From Paraburkholderia kururiensis (GTDB taxonomy: Bacteria; Pseudomonadota; Gammaproteobacteria; Burkholderiales; Burkholderiaceae): 64,000 nucleotides of DNA. Below are positions 17,438 to 28,916 of this stretch, piece by piece. Below the pieces are notes generated by a model. It saw only the letters and a list, made by a program, of their open reading frames with translations, was not told the DNA's origin and ran no database searches. Position 1 is the stretch's first letter; the number at the start of each line of letters is the position of its first letter. The stretch is taken from NCBI RefSeq assembly GCF_034424375.1, contig NZ_CP139965.1, forward strand, positions 620,001 to 684,000, given 5' to 3'. The translations under genes and the position numbers were made by a program.

Positions 17438-18520
17438 TTACGTGCAACGCGTACCGCTCTGCGTATCGAACAGATGCAGATGCGCCGCGGGCAACTTCAA
17501 CGTCACGCGCGCGCCGGGGCCGATTGCGGGCCGCTGGCGCGTGGTGACACACCACGTGCTTCCCCCTATTTTCCCGTATAGGTGCGTTTCGGCGCCGGTC
17601 GGCTCGATCACTTCGATCTCCATGGACGCATCGCCGGCCTGGCTCGCGTCTTCACTCGCGAGTTCGATGTGCTCGGGACGAATGCCGAGCGTCACGCGTG
17701 CGCCCGGCGCGGCGGCACCTGATGGCAGCGCAATGCGGCGGCCGTCTTCCACCAGCAACGCAAGACCTGCGTCGCCCGCCACCACTTCGCCGGCAGCGAA
17801 GTTCATGGCAGGCGAACCCAGAAAACTGGCCACGAAGAGATTCGCCGGACGATCGTATAGCTCCAGTGGCCGGCCGATCTGCTCGATGCGGCCCGCGTTC
17901 ATCACGACGATGCGATCGGCCATGGTCATGGCCTCGATCTGGTCGTGCGTCACGTAGATCACGGTGTTCTTGAGCCGCTGATGCAGTGCCTTGATTTCGG
18001 TGCGCATCTGCACGCGCAGTTTCGCGTCCAGATTCGAGAGCGGTTCGTCGAACAGGAACAGCGCCGGTTCGCGCACCACGGCGCGGCCCATCGCCACACG
18101 CTGACGCTGGCCGCCGGAAAGCGCACGCGGCAGGCGGTCCAGGTAGCCCGAGAGATTCAGCATCTTCGCCGCGGCCTCGATGCGCGGCTTGAAGCGCTCC
18201 GTAGGCTCTTTGCGAATGCGCGGGCCGAACGCGATGTTGTCGTAGACCGAAAGATGCGGGTAGAGCGCGTAGCTCTGGAACACCATCGACACGTTGCGCT
18301 GCTGCGGCGCGAGCGTATTGGCGCGCGTGCCGCCGATCATCAGTTCGCCGCCCGTGATTTCTTCGAGCCCCGCAATCATGCGCATCAACGTGCTCTTGCC
18401 GCAGCCCGAGGGGCCTACCAGCACGACGAACTCGCCGTCGTCGATATCGAGATCGATGCCGTGCACCACTTGCGTTTCGCCATACCGCTTGTAGATGCCG
18501 TTCAATTGCACTGCCGCCAT
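17438..18520 (-). CDS. UgpC/MalK-type ABC transporter ATP-binding protein
   Basis: 360 residues. Walker A GPSGCGKST near residue 36, Q-loop FQSYALYPH, signature LSGGQRQR, Walker B LFLFDEPLSNLD, switch His in VTHDQIEAMT, and a C-terminal OB/TOBE domain (LGIRPEHIEL) of the carbohydrate-importer (CUT1) type. It should energise the two permeases encoded at 21008-22821 on the other strand. It lies between the SDR gene and rpiR. Confidence 0.9.
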   Translation of the reverse strand: MAAVQLNGIYKRYGETQVVHGIDLDIDDGEFVVLVGPSGCGKSTLMRMIAGLEEITGGELMIGGTRANTLAPQQRNVSMVFQSYALYPHLSVYDNIAFGPRIRKEPTERFKPRIEAAAKMLNLSGYLDRLPRALSGGQRQRVAMGRAVVREPALFLFDEPLSNLDAKLRVQMRTEIKALHQRLKNTVIYVTHDQIEAMTMADRIVVMNAGRIEQIGRPLELYDRPANLFVASFLGSPAMNFAAGEVVAGDAGLALLVEDGRRIALPSGAAAPGARVTLGIRPEHIELASEDASQAGDASMEIEVIEPTGAETHLYGKIGGSTWCVTTRQRPAIGPGARVTLKLPAAHLHLFDTQSGTRCT

Positions 18521-18591
18521 ACCAGGACCTCTTCAGTCATGCGTTGCGTTCGTTTCTACGATGCGCTTCTGAGATGCGCTTCTGCGATGCG

Positions 18592-19365
18592 TTACAGCGA
18601 TTCCAGCGTCAGCTCCGCGGCCATCAGCCGGTTGCCCGCCATCAGGCCGCCGTCCACGGGCAGCGCCACACCCGTAATCACGCGCGCCATCGGCGAAGCG
18701 AGAAACAGCACGGCGTCCGCGATGTCGTCGGGCGTCGCGAAGTCGCCGAGCGGGTACCACTTCTTCAATGTCTCGAATACCTGGGGATCCTTATCTACGC
18801 GCGCCTGCCACGCCTGCGTCTTCACGGTGCCCGGACACACGATGTTGGCGCGAATGCCATGACGTCCCAGCTCGATTGCCAGCGCCTTCGTGTAGCTGAT
18901 GAGCCCCGCCTTCGCCGCGCTATAGGCGGGGTGCCCCAGCGCCGTCATACCGTTGACCGAGCCGATCAGCACGAGCACGCCGCTTTTGCGCTGGACCATC
19001 GACTCACGCACCGCCTCCACCGTGTGATACGTGCCGTTCAGGTTCAGATGCACGTCGTGCTGCCAGCTCGCGGCATCGGTCTGCGCAAGCGTGCCGGCCA
19101 GCGCCGCGCCCGCGTTCGCCACCACGACATCCACCGGCCCGCGCTGTGCGACCGCTTGCGCCACGGCATCGCGCACGGCCGCGGCATCACCCAGGTCCGC
19201 CACCACGGGCGCCACGTGTGCCGCGCCCAGCGTGTCGGCAAGCGCCGCAAGCGCCGTCTCGTTCATATCGAGCGCGAGCACCGTATCGCCCGCTTCCACA
19301 AAACGCTGTGTGAGCACGCTGCCGATTCCGCCGCATGCTCCCGTCACAAGCACCACGCGATTCAT
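18592..19365 (-). CDS. Short-chain dehydrogenase/reductase (SDR)
   Basis: 257 residues of the classical SDR type: TGACGGIGSVL nucleotide loop at the N-terminus, NAGAAL, catalytic Ser in LIGSVNGMTALG, and YSAAK with the catalytic Tyr and Lys. The acidic residue after beta-2 (ALDMNE) favours NAD over NADP. It starts at the ATG at 19365, divergent from the sugar-binding protein, and precedes the ATPase gene. A sugar or polyol dehydrogenase acting on the imported substrate is likely from context. Confidence 0.87.
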   Translation of the reverse strand: MNRVVLVTGACGGIGSVLTQRFVEAGDTVLALDMNETALAALADTLGAAHVAPVVADLGDAAAVRDAVAQAVAQRGPVDVVVANAGAALAGTLAQTDAASWQHDVHLNLNGTYHTVEAVRESMVQRKSGVLVLIGSVNGMTALGHPAYSAAKAGLISYTKALAIELGRHGIRANIVCPGTVKTQAWQARVDKDPQVFETLKKWYPLGDFATPDDIADAVLFLASPMARVITGVALPVDGGLMAGNRLMAAELTLESL

Positions 19366-19377
19366 CGCCGCCCCTTG

Positions 19378-19392
19378 TGTAAATTTCCTACA
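19378..19392. promoter_or_regulatory. Candidate RpiR/HexR-type operator in front of the SDR gene
   Basis: TGTAAATTTCCTACA has the TGTA-N7-TACA layout of HexR/RpiR operators. It lies 13 bases before the SDR start, and its half-site TGTAGGA recurs twice near the binding-protein gene. Assignment to the adjacent RpiR protein is inference. Confidence 0.45.
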
Positions 19393-19513
19393 TAGTGCGC
19401 ACCGAGCCGTGATCCCGTTGCTTGCAGACGGTCCGCCCGCAAACGACGCATCGCACAAATACCCCTTTTTTACAGCATGTTAGTCACAAAACCCGCGTGC
19501 GACGAATATCGAC

Positions 19514-19556
19514 AATCCTACGTGACAAGCTTTTTTTCGTCATGTAGGATTTTTTC
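19514..19556. promoter_or_regulatory. Large dyad with T-run upstream of the sugar-binding protein gene
   Basis: AATCCTACGTGAC (19514-19526) is an inverted repeat of GTCATGTAGGATT (19539-19551), 12 of 13 positions, directly followed by TTTTTC. It contains two TGTAGGA-type half-sites (one as CGTAGGA), so it may be an RpiR operator pair. As RNA it would be a stem followed by a U-run, so it could instead attenuate transcription. Confidence 0.45.
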
Positions 19557-19615
19557 AAACAATTCAGCCCAAGCCGCCGGCGCTACGGCAGCGGACCCAC
19601 CCAGGAGAGAGAGAA

Positions 19616-20848
19616 ATGTCGTTACAGGCACGTGTATCCACCGCGCTCGGCAGGCTCGCCGTGGCGTTAGCGTTCGCAGGTATCGCCCATGCGGCGCAGG
19701 CCGATACGGTCCGCGTCACCGTCGCGCACTACAGCGACGCCACGGCGCCGTACTTCGAGAAGATGGCCCGCCAGTTCGAAAAGGCCAACCCCGGCACCAC
19801 CATCAAGATTGAAGACGTGAACTGGGACACGCTGCAACAGAAACTGCAGACGGACATTTCAGGCGGCGCCAACGCGGACCTCGCCATCGTCGGCACGCGC
19901 TGGCTGCTCGACTTCGTGAAAGACGACGTGGCCGAACCGCTGGACGGCTACATGGACGCGAACTTCAAGGCGCGCTTCATCGGCCCGTTCCTCGCGCCGG
20001 GCGTGATCGACGGCAAGACCTATGGCCTGCCCATCGCCGCGTCGGCGCGCGGCCTCTACTACAACAAGGACCTGCTCGCGAAGGCGGGCTTCCCCAACGG
20101 GCCGAAAACGTGGAACGACGTGATTGCCGCGTCGAAGAAGCTGAAGTCGATGGGCGTGGCCGGCTTCGGCCTGCAGGGCAAGGAAATCGAAACGGACGTG
20201 TACTGGTATTACGCGCTGTGGACCAACGGCGGCGACGTGATCGGCAAAGACGGCAAGGCCGCGTTCGCCTCGCCCGCCGGCGTGAAGGCGGCCACGCTCT
20301 ACAAGTCGATGATCGACGAAGGTCTCACCGAACCGGGCGTGACGGGCTACAGCCGCGAAGACGTGCAGAACCTCTTCAAGCAGGGCCGCGTCGCGATGGT
20401 GATCTCGGCACCGTTCCTCGCGAAGCAGTTGAAGAAGGAAGCGCCGAACATCAAGTACGGCATCGCGCCGGTACCCGTGGGCACCAACAGCGCGACGTAT
20501 GCCGTCACCGATTCGATCGTGATGTTCAAGAACTCGAAGGCGAAGAAGACGGCGTGGAAGTTCCTCGACTATCTGTTCACGAAGGAACCGCGTGTCGAGT
20601 TCACGAGCACCGAAGGCTTCCTGCCCACCACGAAGGCCGAAGCAACCGACCCGGCCTTCAACGATCCGGACACGAAGGCGTTCATCGCACTGCTGCCGAA
20701 CGCACGCTTCGCGCCCACGGTGACGGGCTGGGAAGACACGGCCAAGGCAGTGACCAACGCGATGCAGGCCATCTATCTGGGCAAGGCGAAGCCCGCCGAC
20801 GCACTCAACGCCGCCGCGGCGGAAGCCAACAAGGCGCTGGGCCATTAA
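19616..20848 (+). CDS. Carbohydrate ABC transporter substrate-binding protein
   Basis: 410 residues. Signal peptide MSLQARVSTALGRLAVALAFAGIAHA with cleavage near AHA/AQA. The mature protein has the extracellular solute-binding protein family 1 pattern: VRVTVAHYSDATAPYFEKMARQFEKANPG, YGLPIAASARGLYYNKDLLAKAGF, and AMVISAPFLAKQLKK. It delivers a sugar or polyol to the permeases downstream. The ATG at 19616 follows GGAGAGAGAG. It is divergent from the SDR-ATPase-rpiR genes. The substrate is unknown. Confidence 0.9.
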   Translation: MSLQARVSTALGRLAVALAFAGIAHAAQADTVRVTVAHYSDATAPYFEKMARQFEKANPGTTIKIEDVNWDTLQQKLQTDISGGANADLAIVGTRWLLDFVKDDVAEPLDGYMDANFKARFIGPFLAPGVIDGKTYGLPIAASARGLYYNKDLLAKAGFPNGPKTWNDVIAASKKLKSMGVAGFGLQGKEIETDVYWYYALWTNGGDVIGKDGKAAFASPAGVKAATLYKSMIDEGLTEPGVTGYSREDVQNLFKQGRVAMVISAPFLAKQLKKEAPNIKYGIAPVPVGTNSATYAVTDSIVMFKNSKAKKTAWKFLDYLFTKEPRVEFTSTEGFLPTTKAEATDPAFNDPDTKAFIALLPNARFAPTVTGWEDTAKAVTNAMQAIYLGKAKPADALNAAAAEANKALGH

Positions 20849-20900
20849 CGGCGTTCGTCGCCATCCAGCGCACCCTCTGATGAAATTCCGGGCGGTTTGT

Positions 20901-20936
20901 CGCGATGAATCCACGCACCATGCGTGGTCCATCGCG
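20901..20936 (+). repeat. Intercistronic stem-loop between binding protein and permease genes
   Basis: CGCGATG (20901-20907) pairs with CATCGCG (20930-20936) and, inside an internal loop, CCACGC (20911-20916) pairs with GCGTGG (20922-20927). There is no T-run after it. Such structures after a binding-protein gene usually protect its mRNA and lower expression of the permeases. Confidence 0.55.
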
Positions 20937-21007
20937 GCACTGCCCGCAGACTGACGCGGCACACGACGCGACCCAGAACGCCAGCAGCAACCCCGCAGGA
21001 CCGCAAC

Positions 21008-21979
21008 GTGACCTCCAACACGACCTCCGGCCGAACCCCGGACCCCGCATCCAGCGCGTCGCCTTCCGGCCGCACACGCATGCGCCGCTCCGCTTCCACG
21101 CAACCGCCCGCGCCGTGGCTGCTGATCGTGCCGAGTCTGCTGCTCGCGCTCTTCATCATCAGTTATCCGATCTACAACATCGTGTTCCAGTCGCTGCACG
21201 AAGTCTCGCGTTTCGGCGCGATTCGCGGCTTCAGCGGCTTGCAGAATTTCTACACCGTATTCGCCGACCCCGTGTTCACCGATTCGCTGCGCCGAACGCT
21301 GGTGTGGACGGCCTGCGTAGTGGGCGGCACAGTGCTGATCTCGGTACCGGTCGCGCTGATTCTGAATCAGGACTTCTATGGCCGCGGCGTGGCGCGCACC
21401 ATCATCATGCTGCCGTGGTCCGTCTCGCTCACCATGACCGCCGTGGTGTGGCGCTGGTCGTTCAACGACGACTACGGCATGGTCAACGTCACGCTGCAAC
21501 GCCTGGGCCTGATCGCCGGGCCTATTCATTGGCTTGCTACGCCCGAACTCGCGTTTGCCGTGGAAATCGCGGTGGGCATTCTGGTTTCCATTCCATTCAC
21601 GGTAACGATTCTGCTGGGCGGCCTGTCTTCCGTGCCCGGCGACATCTACGAAGCCGCGCGCATCGACGGTGCCAACGCGTGGCAGCAGTTCCGCAAGCTC
21701 ACGCTGCCGCTGCTCAAGCCGTTCATCAACATGGCGATTCTGCTCAACGTGATCTACGTGTTCAATTCGTTTCCGATCATCTGGGTGATGACGCAAGGCG
21801 GCCCCGACAACGGCACGCATATTCTCGTAACGTATCTCTACGAATTGGGCTTTCGTCTTGGGCGGCCCGGCGAAGCCGCAGCGGTGTCGCTCATCATGCT
21901 CGTCATGCTGTTCGTCTTTTCGATGGCGTACCTGCGGCTCCAGGCGAAAGGCACGAATGCACAGGGAGAGCCGGCATGA
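21008..21979 (+). CDS. Sugar ABC transporter permease (MalF/UgpA type)
   Basis: 323 residues from a GTG with AGGA upstream (an ATG at 21080 would give 299 aa). Six membrane segments beginning at PWLLIVPSLLLALFIISYPI. The cytoplasmic EAA loop reads EAARIDGANAWQQFRKLTLPLLKP, which docks to the ATPase. The end overlaps the next permease by ATGA. Confidence 0.88.
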   Translation: MTSNTTSGRTPDPASSASPSGRTRMRRSASTQPPAPWLLIVPSLLLALFIISYPIYNIVFQSLHEVSRFGAIRGFSGLQNFYTVFADPVFTDSLRRTLVWTACVVGGTVLISVPVALILNQDFYGRGVARTIIMLPWSVSLTMTAVVWRWSFNDDYGMVNVTLQRLGLIAGPIHWLATPELAFAVEIAVGILVSIPFTVTILLGGLSSVPGDIYEAARIDGANAWQQFRKLTLPLLKPFINMAILLNVIYVFNSFPIIWVMTQGGPDNGTHILVTYLYELGFRLGRPGEAAAVSLIMLVMLFVFSMAYLRLQAKGTNAQGEPA

Positions 21980-22821
21980 GCGCCAAAGCCAAACGTACGC
22001 TCTGGTGCTGGCTTGCGCTCGCGCCGCTCATCGCGGTCGTGCTGTTTCCGTTCGCCGTGATGCTCTTCACCGCGCTCAAGCCCGCGTCGGAAGTGTTCGT
22101 CTACCCGGCGCGCTGGCTACCTGTGCATTGGCACTGGCAAAACTTCGTGGACATGTGGGACGCCGCGAACTTCGGCGTGGCGTTGCGCAACAGCGTGATC
22201 ATCAGCTCGCTTTCCACGCTGCTCGCGCTTGCCGTGAGCCTGCCCGCGGCCTATGCGATGGCGCGCTTTCCGTTTCGCGGACGCGGCGCGTATCGCCAGT
22301 TTCTGCTCGTCACGCAGATGCTCTCGCCCATCCTGCTCGTGGTGGGTCTCTTCCGCCTTGCCGCGATGATTCCCTACGGCGACGGCAATCTGGTGGATTC
22401 GAAGATCGGCGTGATCGTCTCGTATGCCGCGTTCAACATCGCATTCGCCGTGTGGATGCTCTCGTCGTATTTTCAGACGGTGCCGCGCGATCTGGAGGAA
22501 TCGGCCTGGCTGGAAGGATGCAGCCGCACGCAGGCGGTGTTGCGCGTGTTTCTGCCGCTCGCGGTGCCGGCCGTCGTGGTGACGGCGATCTTCACGTTCA
22601 TCAATGCATGGAACGAGTTCGCCGTGGTCTACACGTTGATCCGTTCGCCGGAGAACAAGACGCTCACGGTGCAGGTCACGGACATGGTGGCCGGCAAGTA
22701 CACCGTGGAGTGGCACCTGGTGATGGCGGCCACGCTGTGCGCCACGTTGCCTGTCTCGGTAGTGTTCGCGTGGTTGCAGCGGTATCTGGTGAAGGGGCTG
22801 GCGCTCGGCGCGGTGAAGTGA
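21976..22821 (+). CDS. Sugar ABC transporter permease (MalG/UgpE type)
   Basis: 281 residues, six membrane segments. The EAA loop is ESAWLEGCSRTQAVLRVFLPLAVP, the CUT1 second-permease form, and the N-terminal region has FTALKPASEVFVYPARWLP, typical for MalG-like proteins. Coupled to the first permease by a 4-base overlap. Together with the binding protein and the ATPase encoded at 17438 this completes a CUT1 importer. Confidence 0.88.
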   Translation: MSAKAKRTLWCWLALAPLIAVVLFPFAVMLFTALKPASEVFVYPARWLPVHWHWQNFVDMWDAANFGVALRNSVIISSLSTLLALAVSLPAAYAMARFPFRGRGAYRQFLLVTQMLSPILLVVGLFRLAAMIPYGDGNLVDSKIGVIVSYAAFNIAFAVWMLSSYFQTVPRDLEESAWLEGCSRTQAVLRVFLPLAVPAVVVTAIFTFINAWNEFAVVYTLIRSPENKTLTVQVTDMVAGKYTVEWHLVMAATLCATLPVSVVFAWLQRYLVKGLALGAVK

Positions 22822-22845
22822 GCGCGCGGATCACGGGCTTCGAGT

Positions 22846-23178
22846 TCAAAAGCCCGATTCGTCCCACCGGGCATCGCGCACCTGCACCCTGCCGGCTTCG
22901 ATTCGCACAGGAAACACGGCCACATCTTCATAGGCCGGCGGCGCCAGCACCTTACCCGTTTTGATGCAGAAGCGGGCGCCGTGACGCGGGCAGATCACCT
23001 CGTCGCCCTCCACTGCACCGCCTGTCAACACGCCGCCGTCGTGCGGGCAAATATCTTCGATCGCGTAGCAGGTGCCGTCCACGTTGAATACCGCAACCTG
23101 CACGCCATCCACCTCGACGCTGCGCACGGTGCCTGGCGGAAAGTTCTCTATGGCGGCCACTTCGACCCAGCGCGACAT
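22846..23178 (-). CDS. Rieske [2Fe-2S] ferredoxin at the end of the SUF operon
   Basis: 110 residues. The two Rieske boxes are CPHDGG and, 17 residues later, CPRHGARF, giving the C-x-H and C-x-x-H ligands. This is the soluble ferredoxin form used with non-heme iron oxygenases, without membrane anchor. It starts one base after sufT ends and probably serves electron supply during cluster assembly, an inference from position. Confidence 0.87.
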   Translation of the reverse strand: MSRWVEVAAIENFPPGTVRSVEVDGVQVAVFNVDGTCYAIEDICPHDGGVLTGGAVEGDEVICPRHGARFCIKTGKVLAPPAYEDVAVFPVRIEAGRVQVRDARWDESGF

Positions 23179-23179
23179 C

Positions 23180-23536
23180 TCAGAGCATCCCTAACTGAAG
23201 GCGCGCCGCCTCAGACATTCTTTCGAGCGACCACGCCGGTTCCCACACCAGTTCCACGTGAACGTCGTTCACACCGGCCACCGAAAACACGGCGTCTTCC
23301 ACGGTAGCGGGAAACGTCTGCGCAACCGGACAGCCGGGCGCCGTGAGCGTCATGTCGATTGCGACCTTGCCTGTGGTGTCGTCCACGTTCAGGCCATACA
23401 CGAGCCCGAGGTCGTAGATGTTCACCGGTATCTCAGGGTCGAACACGCCGCGCAGGGCTTCGATCACGCGGTCGCGTAGTTCGCTGTTGTCGGACTGCGT
23501 TGGATCGTTTTGCGGCGCTTCGTCGAATGCGGTCAT
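23180..23536 (-). CDS. sufT: SUF-system Fe-S assembly protein SufT (DUF59/MIP18)
   Basis: 118 residues with the MIP18/DUF59 fold: VIEALRGVFDPEIPVNIYDLGLVYG, the DMTLTAPGCPVAQ segment with the conserved Cys, and VELVWEPAWSLERMSEAARLQLGM, the SufT-type C-terminus. The family helps Fe-S cluster maturation or delivery. It is encoded between sufU and the Rieske ferredoxin. Confidence 0.88.
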   Translation of the reverse strand: MTAFDEAPQNDPTQSDNSELRDRVIEALRGVFDPEIPVNIYDLGLVYGLNVDDTTGKVAIDMTLTAPGCPVAQTFPATVEDAVFSVAGVNDVHVELVWEPAWSLERMSEAARLQLGML

Positions 23537-23563
23537 GGTGCTTTCCTCGCGTGGTGGCTCGTC

Positions 23564-24019
23564 TTACTCCGTGGAGACGGCGTCGCGCTCGCCGTGCAAG
23601 GCGGCGTGCAGCGTGTGCCACGCGAGGGTCGCGCACTTCACGCGTGCGGGGAACTCGCGCACGCCGCCCAATGCCGCGAGCTTGCCCAGCGCGGCCTCGT
23701 CGGGCACGGGCTCGCCTGCGGGCGCCGTCACCATCTCGCGAAAGCGCCCGAATAGCGCTTCCACTTCGGCCTGCGGGCGGCCCTTGAGCGCCTCCGTCAT
23801 CATCGATGCGGACGCCGTGGAAATCGCACAGCCTGCGCCGTCGAAGGCCGCTTCTTTGACCACACCGTCTTCCACTTTCAGATACAGCGTGATGCGGTCG
23901 CCGCACAGCGGGTTATAGCCCTCGGCCTGGTGAGTCGCATCCGGCAACGGATGGCAATTACGCGGGTGCCGATAGTGGTCGAAGATCACTTCCTGATAGA
24001 GGTCGCGCAAATCGCTCAT
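23564..24019 (-). CDS. sufU: Fe-S assembly sulfur-transfer/scaffold protein SufU
   Basis: 151 residues. Three conserved cysteines with the adjacent Asp: NPLCGD, GAGCAIS and RVKCATL. The ~20-residue insertion before the third Cys separates SufU from IscU. SufU takes persulfide from SufS via a zinc-bound site. The start (ATG at 24019) overlaps the sufS stop by 4 bases, supporting paired expression. Confidence 0.9.
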   Translation of the reverse strand: MSDLRDLYQEVIFDHYRHPRNCHPLPDATHQAEGYNPLCGDRITLYLKVEDGVVKEAAFDGAGCAISTASASMMTEALKGRPQAEVEALFGRFREMVTAPAGEPVPDEAALGKLAALGGVREFPARVKCATLAWHTLHAALHGERDAVSTE

Positions 24020-25269
24020 GCTCCGAATACCTCCCTCACACGGGTCAACGCCTGCACGAGCGCATCGACGTCGCCACGCGTGTTGTACAGCGCGAACGAC
24101 GCCCGCACGGTGGCCGGCACGCCGTAGCGCTGCATGACGGGCATTGCGCAATGGTGCCCCGCACGCACCGCTACGCCGCAGCGGTCCACGATGGTGCCCA
24201 CGTCGTGCGCATGCACATCTCCGAATACGAACGAGAGAATGCCGGCTTTGTCGGGCGCCGTGCCGATCAGCCTGACCTGCGGGATGTGCTGTATCGCCTG
24301 GGTCGCGTAGGCAAGCAGATCGGCCTCGTGCGCGCCGATCGCTTCGATGCCGATGCCGCTCACGTAATCCAGTGCAGCCGCAAGGCCGACCGCGCCGGCA
24401 ATGTTCGGCGTGCCCGCTTCGAACTTCCACGGAATGGCGTTGTACTGCGTCTTCTCGAAGGTCACGGTGCGGATCATGTCGCCGCCACCCTGCCACGGCG
24501 GCATCGCCTCCAGCCGTTCCGCCTTCGCGTAGAGCACGCCGATGCCGGTTGGCCCGTAGATCTTGTGACCGGAGAAGGCGTAGAAATCGCAGTCAAGCGC
24601 CTGCACGTCCACCGGCACATGCGCGATGGCCTGCGCACCGTCCACGACCACCGGCACGCCACGCGCATGCGCTGCCGCCACGAGCCGCCGTATCGGATTG
24701 ATGGTGCCGAGCGCGTTGGACACGTGCGTGATGGCAGCCATGCGGGTGCGCTCGCCCAGCATGCGTTCGAACGCCTCGACATCCAGCGCGCCGCTTTCGT
24801 CGATTGGCACCACCTTCAAGACCGCGCCTGTCTGCTCGCACACCATCTGCCACGGCACGATGTTCGAGTGATGCTCCATGGCCGTGACGAGAATTTCATC
24901 GCCTGGCTTCGCGAGCGGACGCACGAAACTCTGCGCAACGAGATTGATCGCCTCCGTCGTGCCGCGCACGTAGACGATTTCCTCTTGACGTGCGGCATTA
25001 AGGAAGCACGCGATGCGCGCACGCGCGGCCTCGTAAGCGTCTGTCGCGCGCTGCGAAAGCAGATGTACGCCGCGATGCACGTTCGCGTTGTCGTGCTCGT
25101 AATAGGCGCGTTCCGCTTCGATCACCGCGCGCGGCTTCTGCGTCGTCGCGCCGTTGTCGAGGTACACGAGCGGCGCGTCGTACACGCGCTCTTCAAGAAT
25201 CGGAAAATCGCGTCGCCATTGCGCCACGGTCTCTTCGTCTACACCCTGCATGCGTTCCATCGGTTTCAT
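24016..25269 (-). CDS. sufS: Cysteine desulfurase SufS
   Basis: 417 residues, group II desulfurase. PLP lysine in SGHKIYGPTG, ATTQKP near the N-terminus, HHSNIVPW, and the catalytic Cys loop RAGHHCAMPVM that carries the persulfide. It overlaps sufD upstream and sufU downstream by 4 bases each. Confidence 0.93.
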   Translation of the reverse strand: MKPMERMQGVDEETVAQWRRDFPILEERVYDAPLVYLDNGATTQKPRAVIEAERAYYEHDNANVHRGVHLLSQRATDAYEAARARIACFLNAARQEEIVYVRGTTEAINLVAQSFVRPLAKPGDEILVTAMEHHSNIVPWQMVCEQTGAVLKVVPIDESGALDVEAFERMLGERTRMAAITHVSNALGTINPIRRLVAAAHARGVPVVVDGAQAIAHVPVDVQALDCDFYAFSGHKIYGPTGIGVLYAKAERLEAMPPWQGGGDMIRTVTFEKTQYNAIPWKFEAGTPNIAGAVGLAAALDYVSGIGIEAIGAHEADLLAYATQAIQHIPQVRLIGTAPDKAGILSFVFGDVHAHDVGTIVDRCGVAVRAGHHCAMPVMQRYGVPATVRASFALYNTRGDVDALVQALTRVREVFGA

Positions 25270-26591
25270 ACCATCTCCCGAATACGCTCACCTTCCGGCA
25301 TGCGCGCGAGCAGCAGCCGCGTGAGCCTGGCGCGCACGCTTTCGATACCGACGCGGTCTACGCTGTCGCGCGCAAACGCCCAGATCAGCAGCGCGCGCGC
25401 CATCCGTTCGTCGATGCCGCGTGCGCGCAGATAGAAGAGCGGGTTCTCGTCCAGTTGACCGACCGTTGCACCGTGCGTGCACTTCACGTCATCGGCATGA
25501 ATTTCGAGTTGCGGCTTGGTGTCGATCTGCGCGTCGCGCGAGAGCAGCAGATTGTGGTTCGCCTGGTGCGTATCTGTCTGCTGCGCGTCGGGATGCACGA
25601 TCACGCGTCCGTTGAACACGCCGTGCGAGGCGCCGTCCAGCACGCCGCGGTAATACTCGCGACTCGTGCCGCGCGGCTTCTCGTGATCGATACGCGTGTG
25701 ATGATCCACGTGCTGCCGCGCGCCCACGAAGTAGAGGCCGTTCAACCCGGCATGCGCGTCCACGGCAGACAGGCGCGTGTCGATCTGCGTGCGCGAAAGC
25801 GCGCCGCCGAACGCAAACGAATGCGACGTGAAGCGACTCGCCTGCTGCTGCGCCACGTCGACCCGCGAGAAGTGAAACGCAGTGCGCGCCTCCTGCTGTA
25901 TGCGGCAATGTTGAATGTCCGCCTGCGCAGCCGCGACGATCTTCGTCACCGTGTTGGCGAGATAAGCGTCGTCCGCAATGCCGACGAACTGTTCGACAAC
26001 CGAGCAGCGCGCGCCCGCATCGGCCAGCACGGCATTGAATGCGTGCATGGCAAGGCCGGCTTCGTCGGTAATGAACAGCATCTGCAATGGCGCTTCGATC
26101 TGTGCGCCGCGCGGCAGCACCACCACATAGCCGTCGCTCATGAACGCCGTGTTGAGCGCCGCGAACGCGTCATGCGGCGCGTGCTGCGCGATAACCGCTT
26201 CGAGGCGCTGCGGAGTTTCGCGCATCGCGCGCGTCAGGCTGCCGACGAACGTGCCTTCGGGCAGGTCCGGCAGGCGCGAATATCGCGGAATGTGCCGTCC
26301 GTTCACGAACACGAGCCGTCCCGCTGCCCTGTCGAGCACGAGATCATTCACGATGCTCGCCACGTCCACGTCGTCGCCACGCGGCGACGCGAAGTGCCAG
26401 GCGCGCTGCGCGACGGTGGTCACGTTCGTGTACTTCCAGTCTTCGAGTTGCGTGGTGGGAAAGCCAAGCGCCTCGAACTGATCCAGCGCATGGCGCCGCG
26501 CGCCGCGCAGCCAGGCCAGTTCCGCGCCGGGCAGCGTGCGCGCCAGCGTCTTGAACGCGGCGAGGAAAAGGTCGAGCGTGGATGCGCTCAT
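25266..26591 (-). CDS. sufD: SUF scaffold subunit SufD
   Basis: 441 residues. N-terminal PTTQLEDWKYTNVT, beta-helix core, and the family C-terminal block with HNLLLS and IDTKPQLEIHADDVKCTHGATVGQL, where the Cys-x-His pair corresponds to the SufB-SufD interface site. With SufB and SufC it forms the SufBC2D assembly scaffold. Confidence 0.92.
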   Translation of the reverse strand: MSASTLDLFLAAFKTLARTLPGAELAWLRGARRHALDQFEALGFPTTQLEDWKYTNVTTVAQRAWHFASPRGDDVDVASIVNDLVLDRAAGRLVFVNGRHIPRYSRLPDLPEGTFVGSLTRAMRETPQRLEAVIAQHAPHDAFAALNTAFMSDGYVVVLPRGAQIEAPLQMLFITDEAGLAMHAFNAVLADAGARCSVVEQFVGIADDAYLANTVTKIVAAAQADIQHCRIQQEARTAFHFSRVDVAQQQASRFTSHSFAFGGALSRTQIDTRLSAVDAHAGLNGLYFVGARQHVDHHTRIDHEKPRGTSREYYRGVLDGASHGVFNGRVIVHPDAQQTDTHQANHNLLLSRDAQIDTKPQLEIHADDVKCTHGATVGQLDENPLFYLRARGIDERMARALLIWAFARDSVDRVGIESVRARLTRLLLARMPEGERIREMV

Positions 26592-26624
26592 GGCCGTGAC
26601 TCCTGTTCGATGTCGTTAGCGTGC

Positions 26625-27413
<789 letters not shown>

Positions 27414-27430
27414 GATGTTTTCCACCTCGT

Positions 27431-28888
<1,458 letters not shown>

Positions 28889-28916
28889 GCCTGTTCTCCG
28901 CTCTATGCTTGCTGCG

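Noticed and set aside
19859..21820. A 653-residue minus-strand frame across the ABC binding protein and permease
   Set aside because: Antisense shadow; composition is Arg/His/Gly-rich, and the plus strand encodes well-conserved proteins.
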